Positions 8,323-16,846 of a stretch of DNA of 64,000 nucleotides are shown one piece after another. Position 1 is the first letter of the stretch. The number at the start of each line of letters is the position of its first letter. The notes beneath the pieces were generated by a model, which saw nothing but the letters and a program-made list of their open reading frames with translations, was not told the DNA's origin and made no database searches. The position numbers and the translations under genes were made by a program. The DNA is from Pseudomonas nitroreducens NBRC 12694. Lineage in GTDB: Bacteria; Pseudomonadota; Gammaproteobacteria; Pseudomonadales; Pseudomonadaceae. The stretch is from assembly GCF_002091755.1 (NCBI RefSeq), contig NZ_BDAI01000003.1, positions 496,001-560,000 of the forward strand, given 5' to 3'.

Positions 8323-9459
8323 ATGATTCCCAGAACCCTGTTCAGTTCCGATCACGAACTGTTTCGCGACAGCGTCCGCAAGTTCCTCGAACAGGAGGCG
8401 GTGCCCTTTCACGCCCAGTGGGAAAAGGACGGCCATATCGACCGTCAACTGTGGAACAAGGCCGGGGAGGCCGGAATGCTCTGCTCGCACCTGCCCGAGG
8501 CGTATGGCGGCATGGCGGCGGACTTCCTCTACAGCGCGGTGGTGATCGAGGAGATCGGCCGTCTCGGGCTGACCGGCATTGGCTTCTCGTTGCACTCGGA
8601 CATTGTCGCTCCGTACATCCTTCATTACGGCAGCGAGGAATTGAAGCAGCGCTACCTGCCCAGGCTGATCTCCGGCGAGATGGTCTCTGCGATCGCCATG
8701 ACCGAGCCGGGTGCCGGCTCCGACCTGCAGGGCGTGAAGACCACCGCTGTACTGGACGGCGACGAGTACGTGATCAATGGGTCGAAGACCTTCATCACCA
8801 ACGGCTGGCTGGCCGATCTGGTGATCGTGGTCGCCAAGACCGATCCGAAGGCCGGCGCCAAGGGCACCAGCCTGTTCCTGGTGGAAGCCGGCACACCGGG
8901 CTTCAGCAAGGGCAAGCGCCTGGAAAAGGTGGGCATGAAGGCTCAGGACACCTCCGAGCTGTTCTTCCAGGACGTGCGTATCCCCAAGGAGAACCTGCTG
9001 GGCAAGGAAGGACAGGGCTTCATCTACCTGATGCAGGAGCTACCCCAGGAACGCCTGACGGTCGCCCTCGGCGCCCTGGCATCGGCCGAGGCAGCGTTGA
9101 AGTGGACGCTGGAATACACCCGCGAGCGCAAGGCTTTCGGCAAGTCCGTGGCGGACTTCCAGAACACCCGTTTCAAGCTGGCCGAGATCGCCACCGAGGT
9201 GCAGGTGGGGCGTGTCTTCGTCGATCGCTGCCTGGAGCAGCACCTGGAAGGCAAGCTGGATGTGCCGACAGCGGCCATGGCCAAATACTGGACCACCGAC
9301 CTGCAGTGCAAGGTGCTCGATGAATGCGTACAGCTGCATGGCGGTTATGGCTACATGTGGGAATACCCGATCGCCCGCGCCTGGGCGGATGCGCGCGTGC
9401 AGCGCATCTATGCAGGCACCAACGAGATCATGAAGGAAATCATCGCTCGCGCGCTGTAA
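8323..9459 (+). CDS. Acyl-CoA dehydrogenase, long-chain/isovaleryl-like class
   Basis: FAD-dependent acyl-CoA dehydrogenase of 378 residues, the normal length. It would introduce an alpha,beta double bond in an acyl-CoA and pass electrons to ETF. Signatures are the FAD/substrate motif AIAMTEPGAGSDLQG, the helix LEYTRERKAFGKSVADFQNT, and the C-terminal IYAGTNEIMKEIIARAL. The position of the MCAD-type catalytic Glu (YEGT) is Ala here (YAGT). By family knowledge that places the base in the earlier helix (WTLEYTRERKAFG), as in long-chain and isovaleryl enzymes. Start ATG at 8323 follows AGGTG; the upstream open frame lacks family similarity. It diverges from the GlxA-type regulator. Substrate unknown. 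Confidence 0.9.
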   Translation: MIPRTLFSSDHELFRDSVRKFLEQEAVPFHAQWEKDGHIDRQLWNKAGEAGMLCSHLPEAYGGMAADFLYSAVVIEEIGRLGLTGIGFSLHSDIVAPYILHYGSEELKQRYLPRLISGEMVSAIAMTEPGAGSDLQGVKTTAVLDGDEYVINGSKTFITNGWLADLVIVVAKTDPKAGAKGTSLFLVEAGTPGFSKGKRLEKVGMKAQDTSELFFQDVRIPKENLLGKEGQGFIYLMQELPQERLTVALGALASAEAALKWTLEYTRERKAFGKSVADFQNTRFKLAEIATEVQVGRVFVDRCLEQHLEGKLDVPTAAMAKYWTTDLQCKVLDECVQLHGGYGYMWEYPIARAWADARVQRIYAGTNEIMKEIIARAL

Positions 9460-9475
9460 GCGGCAGCGGCAAGAG

Positions 9476-9503
9476 AAAAGCCCGGCGATTGCCGGGCTTT
9501 TTT
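9476..9503 (+). terminator. Rho-independent terminator after acyl-CoA dehydrogenase
   Basis: GCCCGGC (9480-9486), GATT loop, GCCGGGC (9491-9497) and six T's. The preceding A run makes it usable from both sides. Confidence 0.85.
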
Positions 9504-9515
9504 CTTTGCGCGCGG

Positions 9516-10553
9516 TCAGGGTGCCGGATTCGGCTGATCCTTGTGGATCGCCTCGATGCTGGCCAGTATCTCGTCAGAGAGCTTGAGGTCGAAGCTGCCG
9601 AGGTTGGCCTCCAGTTGCTCCAGGTTGGTCGCGCCAATGATGTTGCTGGTCACGAACGGTCGGCTGGTGACGAAGGCCAGAGCCATCTGTGCCGGGTCCA
9701 GGCCATGCTCGCGGGCCAGGGTTACATAGCGGTCGCAGGCGCTGGCGGTCTGCGGATTGGTATAGCGGGTGAAGCGGCTGAACAGGGTGATCCGCGCATT
9801 GGCCGGGCGCGCGCCGCCGAAGTACTTGCCCGAGAGCATGCCGAAGGCCAGGGGCGAGTACGCCAGCAGACCGATCTGCTCGCGGATGGCGATTTCCGCC
9901 AGGCCCACCTCGAAGCTGCGGTTGAGCAGGTTGTAGGGGTTCTGGATCGACACTGCGCGTGGCCAGCCTCGCTCCTGGGCGATCTGCAGGAAGCGCATGG
10001 TGCCCCAGGGCGTTTCGTTGGACAGGCCGATATGGCGGATCTTGCCGGCGCGGACCTGCTCGTCGAGTGCTTCCAGGGTGTCTTCCAGCGCGGTGAAGCT
10101 CTCTTCCTTGTGCTGGTAGCCCAGTTGGCCGAAGAAATTGGTGCTGCGCTCGGGCCAGTGCAGTTGGTAGAGGTCGATCCAGTCGGTCTGCAGGCGCTTG
10201 AGGCTGCCATCCAGTGCCGCCACGATGTTCTTGCGATCGAGTTTTGGCTGGCCGTCCCGGATGTGGCTGATGGAGTTGCCGGGGCCGGCAACCTTGCTGG
10301 CCAGTACCCAATCGGTGCGATCACCGCGCTGGGCGAACCAGTTGCCGATGATCTGCTCGGTGCGGGTGTAGGTTTCCGCACGTGGCGGGACGGGGTACAT
10401 CTCGGCGGTATCGATGAAATTCAGACCGGCGGCCTTGGCCCGCTCGATCTGGGCGAAAGCCTCGTCCTGCGTATTCTGCTCGCCCCAGGTCATGGTTCCC
10501 AGGCAGAGGGCGCTGACTTTCAATTCGGTGCGGCCGAGCGGGCGGTACTCCAT
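9516..10553 (-). CDS. NADP(H)-dependent aldo/keto reductase, Tas family
   Basis: Cytosolic NADPH-dependent reductase of aldehydes or ketones. At 345 residues it matches the Tas-type branch of the aldo/keto reductases. The catalytic tetrad is visible: Asp and Tyr in NFIDTAEMYP (about residues 49-58), Lys in WVLASKVAG and His in LYQLHWPER. The C-terminal cofactor-binding part contains TSNIIGATNLEQLEANLGSF. Start ATG at 10553 is preceded by GAGGAG with 7-nt spacing. It converges on the acyl-CoA dehydrogenase and diverges from rplM. The physiological substrate is unknown. Confidence 0.9.
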   Translation of the reverse strand: MEYRPLGRTELKVSALCLGTMTWGEQNTQDEAFAQIERAKAAGLNFIDTAEMYPVPPRAETYTRTEQIIGNWFAQRGDRTDWVLASKVAGPGNSISHIRDGQPKLDRKNIVAALDGSLKRLQTDWIDLYQLHWPERSTNFFGQLGYQHKEESFTALEDTLEALDEQVRAGKIRHIGLSNETPWGTMRFLQIAQERGWPRAVSIQNPYNLLNRSFEVGLAEIAIREQIGLLAYSPLAFGMLSGKYFGGARPANARITLFSRFTRYTNPQTASACDRYVTLAREHGLDPAQMALAFVTSRPFVTSNIIGATNLEQLEANLGSFDLKLSDEILASIEAIHKDQPNPAP

Positions 10554-10730
10554 GCGGGTCTCCTCATGAAAACAAGTGCGTCATACAGTTGAAAATTCTG
10601 CCGGAATCTGCATAATTCCGCAGCCTTTCATCGGTGGGGGATGCCAAAGCCTGCCGATTGATACATCTAGTCGTTACGGACGCACACCGACCCGAGCCCC
10701 AATTCGTGTCTGTCTTCGGCTGTCCTTGAC

Positions 10731-10759
10731 TTGTCAAGGCAACCACTGTCCAGTAAGAT
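10731..10759 (+). promoter_or_regulatory. Candidate sigma70 promoter of rplM-rpsI
   Basis: TTGTCA (10731-10736), a 17-nt spacer and TAAGAT (10754-10759), about 40 nt before rplM. The 246-nt gap between the aldo/keto reductase and rplM otherwise shows nothing I recognise. Confidence 0.5.
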
Positions 10760-10799
10760 TCGCCGTCTTATTTTCAGGCGGCCCCTGAGGCTATAACGA

Positions 10800-11228
10800 A
10801 TGAAAACTTATACCGCGAAACCAGAAACTGTTAAGCGCGACTGGTTCGTCGTCGACGCTGCTGGCCTGACCCTGGGTCGTCTGGCTACCGAGATTGCTAC
10901 CCGCCTGCGCGGCAAGCACAAGCCGGAATACACCCCGCACGTTGACACCGGCGACTACATCGTCGTGATCAACGCCGAGCAGGTTCGTGTCACTGGCGCC
11001 AAAGCTACCGACAAGATGTACTACCATCACTCGGGCTTCCCGGGCGGTATCAAGTCGATCAACTTCGAGAAGCTGATCGCCAAGGCTCCTGAGCGTGTTA
11101 TCGAGACTGCCGTCAAAGGCATGCTGCCGAAGAACCCGCTGGGCCGCGACATGTACCGCAAGCTGAAAGTGTACAAGGGTGCCAACCACCCGCACACCGC
11201 TCAGCAGCCTCAAGAACTGAAGATTTAA
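10800..11228 (+). CDS. rplM: 50S ribosomal protein L13
   Basis: Component of the large ribosomal subunit and an early assembly protein. The product is 142 residues, identical to the usual length. Its characteristic N-terminus MKTYTAKPETVKRDWFVVDA is followed by the conserved blocks AEQVRVTGAKATDKMYYHHS and MLPKNPLGRDMYRKLKVYKG. It forms an operon with rpsI, 14 nt downstream, as in nearly all proteobacteria. Confidence 0.98.
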   Translation: MKTYTAKPETVKRDWFVVDAAGLTLGRLATEIATRLRGKHKPEYTPHVDTGDYIVVINAEQVRVTGAKATDKMYYHHSGFPGGIKSINFEKLIAKAPERVIETAVKGMLPKNPLGRDMYRKLKVYKGANHPHTAQQPQELKI

Positions 11229-11242
11229 CGGGATAGCTCATT

Positions 11243-11635
11243 ATGTCGGCGACTCAAAATTACGGCACTGGCCGTCGTAAGACCGCTACCGCTCGCGTCT
11301 TCCTGCGTCCGGGCACTGGCAAGATCTCCATCAACAACCGCTCCATCGAGCAGTTCTTCGGTCGTGAGACCGCTCGCATGGTTGTTCGTCAGCCGCTCGA
11401 GCTGACCGAGAACACCGAGAAGTTCGATATCTACGTGACCGTCGTTGGCGGTGGCGTAAGCGGTCAAGCTGGTGCAATCCGCCACGGTATCACCCGCGCA
11501 CTGATCGAGTACGACGAGACCCTGCGCAGTCCGCTGCGTAAAGCCGGCTACGTCACTCGCGATGCCCGCGAAGTTGAACGTAAGAAAGTCGGTCTGCGTA
11601 AAGCGCGTAAGCGTCCGCAGTACTCCAAGCGTTAA
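11243..11635 (+). CDS. rpsI: 30S ribosomal protein S9
   Basis: Small-subunit protein whose basic C-terminal tail reaches the P-site tRNA. The product is 130 residues, as expected. Signature blocks are YGTGRRKTATARVFLRPGTG, RMVVRQPLELTE and GGGVSGQAGAIRHGITRAL, and the tail reads LRKARKRPQYSKR. It is translated from ATG at 11243, directly after rplM, and ends at a strong terminator. Confidence 0.98.
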   Translation: MSATQNYGTGRRKTATARVFLRPGTGKISINNRSIEQFFGRETARMVVRQPLELTENTEKFDIYVTVVGGGVSGQAGAIRHGITRALIEYDETLRSPLRKAGYVTRDAREVERKKVGLRKARKRPQYSKR

Positions 11636-11647
11636 TACGACGCTTCG

Positions 11648-11686
11648 AAAAAAACGCCCAGATCCTTTGGACTGGGCGTTTTTTTA
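11648..11686 (+). terminator. Rho-independent terminator after rpsI
   Basis: AACGCCCAG (11653-11661) pairs with CTGGGCGTT (11672-11680). A seven-A run precedes it and T's follow. Confidence 0.88.
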
Positions 11687-11884
11687 TGTCTTCAATAAGT
11701 TCGTGCGGCAAGGTGTCGCATCCGCGCAGGCCGCGTCGTTCAAGGGTTTCAGGGGTTGTGTGACAGGCTATTACCTTGTCATCACAAGGGCTTTTCTTTA
11801 CCATTTGGCGAATTTTTTGCGCGGCTCGAATTTTTACTTAAAAGCCTGATTTGAACAGGCTTGAAGCTGATGGGAGACGACTGA

Positions 11885-12475
11885 ATGAGTAATGACGGCG
11901 TGAATGCAGGCCGGCGTCGCTTCCTTGTCGCGGCCACTTCGGTGGTAGGTGCGGCAGGAGCGGTCGGAGCTGCGGTCCCGTTCGTGGGGTCATGGTTCCC
12001 CAGTGCCAAGGCGAAGGCCGCTGGCGCGCCGGTTAAGGTCAACGTAGGGAAGATCGAGCCGGGCCAGCAAGTCGTGGCCGAATGGCGCGGCAAGCCGGTG
12101 TTCCTGGTGCACCGCACCAAGGAAATGCTGGACGCGCTGCCGACGCTCGAAGGGCAACTGGCCGACCCCGAGTCGAAGGCTTCGGAGCAGCCCGCTTACG
12201 TCGATCCCAAGGTTCGCTCGATCAAGCCTGAGCTGGCGGTGATCGTCGGTATCTGCACCCACTTGGGCTGCTCGCCGACTTTCCGCCCGGAAGTCGCCCC
12301 TGCTGACCTCGGTCCGGACTGGAAGGGTGGCTATTTCTGCCCCTGCCACGGCTCCCATTACGACCTCGCCGGCCGCGTTTACAAGGGGCAGCCTGCGCCT
12401 CTGAACCTGCCGATTCCGCCCTATACGCTGGATGGTGATGAGTTGACCATCGGTGTGGACCAGGAGAAAGCCTGA
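11885..12475 (+). CDS. petA: Ubiquinol-cytochrome c reductase Rieske iron-sulfur subunit
   Basis: Rieske subunit of cytochrome bc1 (complex III), which passes one electron from ubiquinol to cytochrome c1 on the periplasmic face. It is 196 residues. A twin-arginine type N-terminus (GRRRFLVAATSVV) leads into a membrane anchor helix. The 2Fe-2S ligands are in CTHLGC (residues 124-129) and CPCHGS (152-157). It is first of the petABC operon: its stop overlaps the petB start by one base. The 249 nt before it, after the rpsI terminator, presumably hold the promoter, but I see no clear consensus. Confidence 0.96.
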   Translation: MSNDGVNAGRRRFLVAATSVVGAAGAVGAAVPFVGSWFPSAKAKAAGAPVKVNVGKIEPGQQVVAEWRGKPVFLVHRTKEMLDALPTLEGQLADPESKASEQPAYVDPKVRSIKPELAVIVGICTHLGCSPTFRPEVAPADLGPDWKGGYFCPCHGSHYDLAGRVYKGQPAPLNLPIPPYTLDGDELTIGVDQEKA

Positions 12476-13686
12476 TGAACAAGTTCATGGCTTGGGTCGA
12501 TGCCCGCTTCCCCGCGACCAAGATGTGGGAAGACCATCTGAGCAAGTACTACGCCCCGAAGAACTTCAACTTCTGGTACTTCTTCGGCTCGCTCGCACTG
12601 TTGGTCCTGGTTAACCAGATCCTCACCGGTATCTGGTTGACCATGAGCTTCACCCCGTCGGCGGAAGAGGCTTTCGCCTCCGTCGAGTACATCATGCGAG
12701 ATGTGGATTACGGCTGGATTATCCGCTACATGCACTCCACCGGTGCATCGGCGTTCTTCGTGGTCGTCTACCTGCACATGTTCCGTGGCCTGCTGTACGG
12801 CTCCTACCAGAAACCGCGCGAACTGGTGTGGATCTTCGGCATGCTGATCTACCTCGCCCTGATGGCCGAGGCCTTCATGGGCTATCTGCTGCCCTGGGGG
12901 CAGATGTCCTACTGGGGTGCCCAGGTGATCATCTCGCTGTTCGGTGCCATTCCAGTGGTCGGCGAAGACCTGGCCCAGTGGATCCGCGGTGACTTCCTGA
13001 TCTCCGGCATCACCCTGAACCGCTTCTTCGCCCTGCATGTGATCGCTCTGCCGATCGTCCTGCTCGGCCTGGTCGTGCTGCACATCCTGGCGCTGCACGA
13101 AGTCGGCTCGAACAACCCGGACGGCGTGGACATCAAGAAGAAGAAGGACGAGAACGGCATCCCGCTGGATGGCATCCCGTTCCACCCTTACTACACCGTG
13201 AAGGACATTGTCGGTGTCGTGGTCTTCCTCTTTGTCTTCTGCACCGTGATCTTCTTCTTCCCGGAAATGGGTGGTTTCTTCCTCGAGAAGCCCAACTTCG
13301 AGATGGCGAACCAGTTCAAGACCCCGCCGCACATTGCTCCGGTGTGGTACTTCACGCCCTTCTACGCCATTCTGCGTGCCGTTCCGGACAAGCTGATGGG
13401 CGTTGTCGCCATGGGCGCCTCCATCGCTGTGCTGTTCGTGCTGCCGTGGCTGGATCGTAGCCCGGTGCGCTCGATCCGCTACAAGGGTTGGCTGAGCAAG
13501 ATCTGGCTGGTGATCTTCGCGGTGTCCTTCGTCGTTCTCGGCTACTACGGCTCGCAAGCACCGTCGCCGCTGGGGACTACCCTGTCCCGCCTGTGCACCA
13601 TTCTGTACTTCGCCTTCTTCATCCTGATGCCGTTCTACACCCGGATGGAGAAAACCAAACCGGTTCCGGAAAGGGTGACTGGCTGA
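12475..13686 (+). CDS. petB: Cytochrome b subunit of the bc1 complex
   Basis: Integral membrane subunit of complex III carrying hemes bL and bH and the two quinone sites. It has 403 residues and eight or so hydrophobic helices. The N-terminal half carries the heme-ligand His pairs (RYMHSTGASAFFVVVYLHMF and the ALHVIALPIVLLGLVVLHIL region). The Qo-site PEWY region is altered and reads APVWYFTPFYAILRAVPDKL, a variation I recall in gammaproteobacterial cytochromes b. The gene overlaps petA and petC by one base each, so expression is probably translationally coupled. Confidence 0.96.
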   Translation: MNKFMAWVDARFPATKMWEDHLSKYYAPKNFNFWYFFGSLALLVLVNQILTGIWLTMSFTPSAEEAFASVEYIMRDVDYGWIIRYMHSTGASAFFVVVYLHMFRGLLYGSYQKPRELVWIFGMLIYLALMAEAFMGYLLPWGQMSYWGAQVIISLFGAIPVVGEDLAQWIRGDFLISGITLNRFFALHVIALPIVLLGLVVLHILALHEVGSNNPDGVDIKKKKDENGIPLDGIPFHPYYTVKDIVGVVVFLFVFCTVIFFFPEMGGFFLEKPNFEMANQFKTPPHIAPVWYFTPFYAILRAVPDKLMGVVAMGASIAVLFVLPWLDRSPVRSIRYKGWLSKIWLVIFAVSFVVLGYYGSQAPSPLGTTLSRLCTILYFAFFILMPFYTRMEKTKPVPERVTG

Positions 13687-14468
13687 TGAAAAAGCAATTC
13701 GCAGCATTGATTCTGGCTTTCCTGCCGGTATTCGGATTTGCCGCCACTGAGGCCGGTCCTGAGTTGGATCGCGTCGATATCGACCTGACTGACAAGGCCG
13801 CCATGCAGGACGGCGCGCGTACCTTCGCCAACTACTGCATGGGCTGCCACAGCGCCAAGTTCCAGCGTTATGAGCGTGTTGGTCGTGATCTGGGTATTCC
13901 GGAAGAGCTGATGATGAGCCACCTGGTGTTCACCGGTGCGAAGATCGGTGACCACATGGACATCGGCATGAAGCCTGCTGACGCCAAGGTATGGTTCGGT
14001 GCTGCTCCGCCGGACCTGACCCTGGTAGCCCGCGTGCGTGGCGCCGACTGGCTGTACACCTACCTGCGCTCGTTCTACGAAGATCCCAAGCGTCCTTGGG
14101 GGGTGAACAACACCATCTTCCCGAACGTCGGTATGCCGAACGTGCTGGTGAGCCTGCAGGGCCGCCAGGTCGTCGGTTGCAAGCAGGTTCAGGTCGTCGA
14201 GGATGGCAAGAAGCAGTACGATCCTCTGACCGGTACCCCGCTGACCCACGAGGCCTGCGACCAACTGACCGTCGTTCCGAAGACCGGTCAGCTGACCGAG
14301 GCTCAGTTCGACGAGAAGGTGAAGAATCTGGTGACCTTCCTGGCTTATTCGGCTGACCCGAACAAGCTGGACTCCCACCGCATCGGCACCTACGTCCTGC
14401 TGTTCCTGGCCTTCTTCTTCGTGTTCGCCTACCTGCTCAAGCGCGAATACTGGAAGGACGTGCACTAA
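13686..14468 (+). CDS. petC: Cytochrome c1 subunit of the bc1 complex
   Basis: Membrane-anchored c-type cytochrome that takes electrons from the Rieske protein. It has 260 residues with a signal peptide (MKKQFAALILAFLPVFGFAA). The heme attachment site CMGCH is at residues 51-55. A C-terminal membrane anchor (GTYVLLFLAFFFVFAYLLKR) keeps it in the inner membrane. The start is ATG at 13686, overlapping the petB stop by one base. A longer upstream open frame runs inside petB and is not real. A hairpin and T run follow the stop. Confidence 0.96.
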   Translation: MKKQFAALILAFLPVFGFAATEAGPELDRVDIDLTDKAAMQDGARTFANYCMGCHSAKFQRYERVGRDLGIPEELMMSHLVFTGAKIGDHMDIGMKPADAKVWFGAAPPDLTLVARVRGADWLYTYLRSFYEDPKRPWGVNNTIFPNVGMPNVLVSLQGRQVVGCKQVQVVEDGKKQYDPLTGTPLTHEACDQLTVVPKTGQLTEAQFDEKVKNLVTFLAYSADPNKLDSHRIGTYVLLFLAFFFVFAYLLKREYWKDVH

Positions 14469-14490
14469 GCACCATCCGTCGTAGTAACAA

Positions 14491-14523
14491 GCGCGCGCCC
14501 TACGGGGCGCGCGTGCGTTTTTC
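14491..14523 (+). terminator. Rho-independent terminator after petC
   Basis: GCGCGCGCCC (14491-14500), TACG loop, GGGCGCGCGT (14505-14514), then GCG and six T's with one final C. Confidence 0.75.
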
Positions 14524-14561
14524 TACCTCCCACAAGAAAGTCCTGCGAGGAGGCGCGCGGC

Positions 14562-15179
14562 ATGGCCGCTATCAACAAGCTCACCTGCTTCTCCGATCCT
14601 GCCTGCCACTACAGCCATCGCGTACGCCTGGTGCTGGCTGAGAAGAGCGTCGTTGCCGACATCATCGACGTCCCTGCCGGCAATATCCCGGCCAAACTCG
14701 CTGAAGTGAACCCCTACGGCAGCTTGCCGACCCTGGTGGATCGCGATCTCGCGCTCTACGAGTCGACGGTGGTCATGGAGTACCTCGATGAGCGTTATCC
14801 GCATCCGCCGCTGCTTCCGGTCTACCCGGTGGCCCGCGCGAACAGCCGTCTGCTGATGCATCGCATCCAGCGCGACTGGTGCAGTCTGGTGGATAGAATC
14901 CTCGATACCCGCCGCAAGGACACCGAACGCGCCTTGGCGCGCAAGGAATTGCGTGAGAGCCTGACGGGTGTATCGGCGCTGTTCGCCGACAAGCAGTTCT
15001 TCCTCAGCGACGAGCTGAGCCTGGTGGATTGCTGCCTGCTGCCGATCCTCTGGCGACTGCCGATCCTGGGCATCGAGCTGCCGCGGCCGGCAAAGCCCCT
15101 GCTGGATTACATGGAGCGACAGTTTGCACGGGAAACTTTCCGTGCCAGCCTGTCCTCTATCGAACGTGATATGCGCTAA
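14562..15179 (+). CDS. sspA: Stringent starvation protein A (RNA polymerase-associated)
   Basis: GST-fold protein that binds RNA polymerase and adjusts transcription in starvation and stress. It is 205 residues, with an N-terminal thioredoxin-like domain (LTCFSDPACHYSHRVRLVLA) and an all-helical C-terminal domain. The surface PHPPLLPVYPV segment, conserved in SspA, is present at about residues 84-94. It is followed 8 nt later by sspB, forming the usual sspAB pair downstream of the bc1 genes. Confidence 0.93.
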   Translation: MAAINKLTCFSDPACHYSHRVRLVLAEKSVVADIIDVPAGNIPAKLAEVNPYGSLPTLVDRDLALYESTVVMEYLDERYPHPPLLPVYPVARANSRLLMHRIQRDWCSLVDRILDTRRKDTERALARKELRESLTGVSALFADKQFFLSDELSLVDCCLLPILWRLPILGIELPRPAKPLLDYMERQFARETFRASLSSIERDMR

Positions 15180-15187
15180 GGAGCCCG

Positions 15188-15595
15188 ATGATGAACTCCA
15201 GTCGTCCCTACCTCGTGCGAGCCCTCTATGAGTGGATCGTCGATAACGGCTGCACGCCGCATATCCTGGTGAATTCCGAGTATCCCGGCGTGCGGGTGCC
15301 GCCGGGTTATGCCAGCGACGGGCAGATCGTGCTCAACGTCTCCCCGACCGCTGTGCGCCACCTGCAGATGGACAACGAGGCGGTCAGCTTCGAGGGTCGC
15401 TTCGGTGGTGTTGCCCAGGGTCTGTACATCCCGTCTCAGGCTGTAATGGCCATCTATGCGCGGGAGAACGGCCAAGGCATGGTGTTCGATCTGGAGCCGC
15501 CGGTGCCCACCGATGACGAGGAGCTGCCGGATGACGGCCCGTCCGACGAGCCGCCACGCCCCAGTGGCCGCCCGAGTCTCAAGGTGGTGAAGTAA
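15188..15595 (+). CDS. sspB: ClpXP adaptor SspB
   Basis: Adaptor that delivers ssrA-tagged proteins to the ClpXP protease. It has 135 residues. The N-terminal folded domain (SSRPYLVRALYEWIVDNGCT to about residue 105) is followed by a flexible acidic linker. The short C-terminal tail RPSLKVVK is the ClpX-binding motif. The start could be either of two adjacent ATGs (15188 or 15191). It is co-transcribed with sspA and ends at a bidirectional terminator. Confidence 0.93.
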   Translation: MMNSSRPYLVRALYEWIVDNGCTPHILVNSEYPGVRVPPGYASDGQIVLNVSPTAVRHLQMDNEAVSFEGRFGGVAQGLYIPSQAVMAIYARENGQGMVFDLEPPVPTDDEELPDDGPSDEPPRPSGRPSLKVVK

Positions 15596-15627
15596 TAAAA
15601 AAAGGCGACCCGAGGGTCGCCTTTTTC
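15596..15627. terminator. Bidirectional Rho-independent terminator (sspB / BON gene)
   Basis: GGCGACC (15604-15610) and GGTCGCC (15615-15621), with an A run on the left and a T run on the right. It lies between two converging genes. Confidence 0.85.
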
Positions 15628-15649
15628 ATGCCTGCAATAAATGGCCCGG

Positions 15650-16228
15650 TCAGTCGATGTACTCGAACAGGCGGACGATCTTCTGCACGCCGTCCACGCC
15701 CTGGACCACCTGGGTGGCCAGGTCGCCTTCCTTGCGGGTCACCAGGCCGAGCATATAGACGATGCCGTTCTCGGTCAGCACCTTGATGCGGGTGGACGGC
15801 ACGTTTGCGTCAGCGAGCATCTGGCTTTTGATCTTGGTGGTCAGCCAGGTGTCGTTGCTGCGCGCGGCCAGGGAAGAGGGCTGCAGGATCTGCAGCTCGT
15901 TGTGCACGGTCTTGACCTTCTGCACTTCCTTGGCGGCCTGCTCGGCCTTGTTCTTCAGGTCGGCTCGTGGAGTCTGGCCGGCGAGCAGTACCACGCCGTT
16001 ATAGCTGATCACTACGATGTGGGAATTGCGGTCGAGGTCCGGATCGGCCTTGGCGACGTTCACCGCCACCTTGGTTTCGATCAGCGAGTCGTCGATCTTG
16101 CTGCCCAGGGTACGGGTACCCTTGTCATCGTCGATCGGCTTGTCGCGGGTGGCGCTGACGAAGCTGCTGCAGCCACCCAGTGCCATGGTCACGGCCAGTG
16201 TGGCTGCGATCAGAGGGGTACGGGTCAT
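15650..16228 (-). CDS. BON-domain outer membrane lipoprotein (DolP/OsmY-like)
   Basis: Envelope lipoprotein with two BON domains, the architecture of E. coli DolP (YraP), which binds anionic phospholipids and supports outer membrane integrity. It has 192 residues. The signal peptide ends in the lipobox LGGC (Cys20). BON 1 spans about residues 45-115 (IDDSLIETKVAVNVAKADPD, VLLAGQTPRADLKNKA) and BON 2 about 125-190 (WLTTKIKSQMLADANVPSTR, VYMLGLVTRKEGDLA). The start overlaps the gmhA/diaA-like stop by four bases. The gene order lpoA-yraN-diaA-dolP matches the enterobacterial yraM-yraN-yraO-yraP cluster, which strongly supports the assignment. Confidence 0.9.
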   Translation of the reverse strand: MTRTPLIAATLAVTMALGGCSSFVSATRDKPIDDDKGTRTLGSKIDDSLIETKVAVNVAKADPDLDRNSHIVVISYNGVVLLAGQTPRADLKNKAEQAAKEVQKVKTVHNELQILQPSSLAARSNDTWLTTKIKSQMLADANVPSTRIKVLTENGIVYMLGLVTRKEGDLATQVVQGVDGVQKIVRLFEYID

Positions 16229-16818
16229 TCTTCACTCCCGAACAGTTGACGGTCGATAAGGTCGCAGAGGCAATGGATGACCAGCAGGTGGACTTCCTGG
16301 ATGCGTGCGGTGACCTTGGCCGGAACGCGGATCTCCACGTCTTCGGGCAGCAGCAATGATGCCATGTTGCCGCCGTCACGGCCGGTCAGAGCTACGACAA
16401 CCATTTCGCGATCATGTGCGGCCTGGATCGCCTGAATGACGTTGGCCGAGTTGCCGCTGGTGGAAATCGCCAGCAGCACGTCGCCCGGTTGGCCCAGGGC
16501 ACGGATCTGCTTGGAGAAGACTTCGTTGTAGCTATAGTCGTTGGCGATCGAGGTGATGGTCGAGCTGTCGGTGGTCAGGGCGACCGCCGGCAGGCTCGGG
16601 CGTTCGCGCTCGAAGCGGTTCAGCAGTTCGGAGGAGAAGTGCTGAGCGTCGCCAGCGGAGCCGCCATTGCCGCAGGAGAGAATCTTGCCCTCGTTCAGCA
16701 GGGCATTGACCATGACCATGCTGGCCTGCTCGATATGCGGGATGAGCACCTCGGTAGCCTGTTGCTTGGTCTCGATGCTGGCATGGAAGAGCTGGCGGAT
16801 ACGGGATTGCATGTCCAT
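16225..16818 (-). CDS. gmhA: SIS-domain phosphoheptose isomerase / DiaA-like protein
   Basis: SIS-fold protein of 197 residues. Pseudomonas copies here are usually named GmhA (sedoheptulose 7-phosphate isomerase for LPS heptose). The same position in E. coli is held by DiaA, which binds DnaA, and the two are close paralogs. Conserved pieces are LSCGNGGSAGDAQHFSSEL, ALTTDSSTITSIANDYSYNE, VLLAISTSGNSANVIQAIQA and the C-terminal EVHLLVIHCLCDLID. The better start is ATG at 16818 (MDMQSRIRQLF), with AAGGT about 9 nt upstream; an open frame runs 13 codons further. Which role dominates cannot be decided from sequence alone. Confidence 0.88.
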   Translation of the reverse strand: MDMQSRIRQLFHASIETKQQATEVLIPHIEQASMVMVNALLNEGKILSCGNGGSAGDAQHFSSELLNRFERERPSLPAVALTTDSSTITSIANDYSYNEVFSKQIRALGQPGDVLLAISTSGNSANVIQAIQAAHDREMVVVALTGRDGGNMASLLLPEDVEIRVPAKVTARIQEVHLLVIHCLCDLIDRQLFGSEE

Positions 16819-16846
16819 CAGGTGTGACCTTTCGTCGGGCGTCTGA

